Shown here: one piece after another, positions 5,239 to 6,110 of the stretch
How positions within the stretch are numbered: the first letter of the stretch is position 1
Layout of the letters: every line of letters starts with the position of its first letter
The notes under the pieces: generated by a model
What the model saw: only the letters and a program-made list of their open reading frames with translations
Database searches by the model: none
What the model was told of the DNA's origin: nothing
Translations under genes and position numbers: made by a program
Assembly: GCA_947095945.1 (NCBI GenBank)
Contig: CAMUQM010000122.1
Location: 1 to 6,110 of the forward strand
Direction of reading: 5' to 3'
Length of the DNA: 6,110 bases
Source: an uncultured Prevotella sp.
Lineage (GTDB): Bacteria > Bacteroidota > Bacteroidia > Bacteroidales > Bacteroidaceae

Positions 5239-6110
5239 TTAGTCCATTCTGTCACGATAATCCTCGTAAGTATATTCGCGTAGTACTTCGAGTTCGTTAT
5301 CTGTATGGAGTAGGGCGATAGCGGGATGACTGATACCATTGAACATATTTGTCTTGACCGTTGTGTAGTGAAGCATATCTTCAAAGATAATATTCTCGCC
5401 TACTTGCAGTGCATGGTCAAAGGTCCATGAGCCCATCCAGTCGCCACTTAGACAACTATTTGCCCCTAAGCGGTAAGTGTATTTGCCCTTTGCAGAGCCA
5501 TCTTCATCAGCAAGTTCTGCGTTACGGATGGTTGGATGGTAAGGCATCTCAAGACAGTCGGGCATGTGGCAGGTGAAACTTGCATTGAGGATAGCTGTCT
5601 TTATACCATGATCTTCTACGATATCTACCACTTGTACTATCAGTGGACCCGTCTGCCAAGCAAAGGCACTACCCGGTTCGAGGATGACTTTGAGCCATGG
5701 ATAACGCTTATGGAATCCTTGTAAGAGACGTATTAATTGTGGAATATCATAATCCTTGCGTGTCATGAGGTGACCACCACCAAAGTTAATCCACTTCAGT
5801 TGAGAGAACCACTTTGCAAACTTCTCTTCTATATGTACTAATGTGCGCTCGAAGATATCGCTACCACTCTCGCAATGACAATGAATATGGAAGCCATCTA
5901 CGCTCTCTGGTAGCGTTTCAGGTAGTTTGTCAGCTGATATTCCAAAGCGAGTTCCAGCTGCACAAGGATTATAAATCAGTGTTTCAACTTCTGAATATTC
6001 AGGATTTACACGCAGACCGAAACTCAACTTTTCGTTCTCTATCTTGGCACGTACATGATAACGCTCATATTGAGTCAATGAATTGAAGACAAGATGAGAA
6101 GAGCAACGAG
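5239..6110 (-). CDS. nspC: Carboxynorspermidine/carboxyspermidine decarboxylase, 5' end off window
   Basis: This PLP-dependent fold-type III decarboxylase removes CO2 from carboxyspermidine or carboxynorspermidine to give spermidine or norspermidine. It is the last step of the dehydrogenase/decarboxylase polyamine route used in Vibrio and many Bacteroidales. About 290 C-terminal codons are visible. Family motifs in order are CSSHLVFNSL at the window edge, FGLRVNPEYSEV, YNPCAAGTRFGI, GFHIHCHCES, KWINFGGGH, ILEPGSAFAW (PLP phosphate region), ASFTCHMPDCLEMPY, GANSCLSGDWMG (active-site Cys and Asp) and FEDMLHYTTVKTNMFNG. The frame stays open through 6110, and conserved residues lie upstream of a TTG at 6078, so that TTG is internal. 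The PLP-binding lysine lies in the missing N-terminal part. The nearest downstream neighbour is the J-domain gene. The family is secure; spermidine is the likelier product in this phylum, by inference. Confidence 0.93.
   Translation of the reverse strand, partial: RCSSHLVFNSLTQYERYHVRAKIENEKLSFGLRVNPEYSEVETLIYNPCAAGTRFGISADKLPETLPESVDGFHIHCHCESGSDIFERTLVHIEEKFAKWFSQLKWINFGGGHLMTRKDYDIPQLIRLLQGFHKRYPWLKVILEPGSAFAWQTGPLIVQVVDIVEDHGIKTAILNASFTCHMPDCLEMPYHPTIRNAELADEDGSAKGKYTYRLGANSCLSGDWMGSWTFDHALQVGENIIFEDMLHYTTVKTNMFNGISHPAIALLHTDNELEVLREYTYEDYRDRMD

Noticed and set aside
6076..6078. TTG as the start codon of the decarboxylase
   Set aside because: The frame remains open to the window edge, and the upstream codons read CSSHLVFNS, which fits the conserved interior of NspC. 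The gene is cut by the window rather than started here.

Overview
The window reads as chromosomal core DNA from a Bacteroidales bacterium, most likely a Prevotella-type oral or gut anaerobe. This rests on four things: the bS6-bS18-bL9 operon followed by a P-loop/CYTH fusion gene, a secreted GH109-type Gfo/Idh/MocA protein, a Bacteroidota-style promoter box (TAnnTTTG) in front of that gene, and a carboxyspermidine decarboxylase. The species cannot be fixed from sequence alone. No mobile element, CRISPR array, tRNA, rRNA or phage gene is visible.

Left part, plus strand (9-1247): rpsF, rpsR and rplI are packed as one ribosomal-protein operon. It closes with an intrinsic terminator at 1214-1247. 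Both rpsR and rplI carry long Shine-Dalgarno (SD) sequences, which is unusual for Bacteroidota. bL9 has an added acidic Pro/Ala/Glu tail.

Plus strand, 1255-2328: a 357-residue protein joins an N-terminal P-loop NTPase/kinase-like domain to a C-terminal CYTH (triphosphate tunnel) domain. Its substrate is unknown. It converges on the next gene across a 19-bp hairpin that can serve as a terminator for both strands.

Middle, minus strand (2439-3986): an exported NAD-dependent GH109-type glycosidase/oxidoreductase with its own promoter near 4044-4071. Its upstream region (3987-4481, 495 bp) has no convincing gene. It holds the promoter, several small hairpins, a 22-bp tandem repeat and the terminator of the gene to its right.

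Right part, minus strand (4482-6110): a compact J-domain co-chaperone lies 58 bp downstream of nspC, a polyamine-biosynthesis decarboxylase whose 5' end runs off the window. These two may be co-transcribed. The products belong to translation, protein folding, polyamine synthesis and glycan breakdown, and no single pathway links them. I found no convincing new multi-gene system. The points most worth checking are the strong SD sites in the bS6/bS18 operon, the P-loop/CYTH protein, cofactor loading of the exported GH109-like enzyme, and the intergenic tandem repeat.
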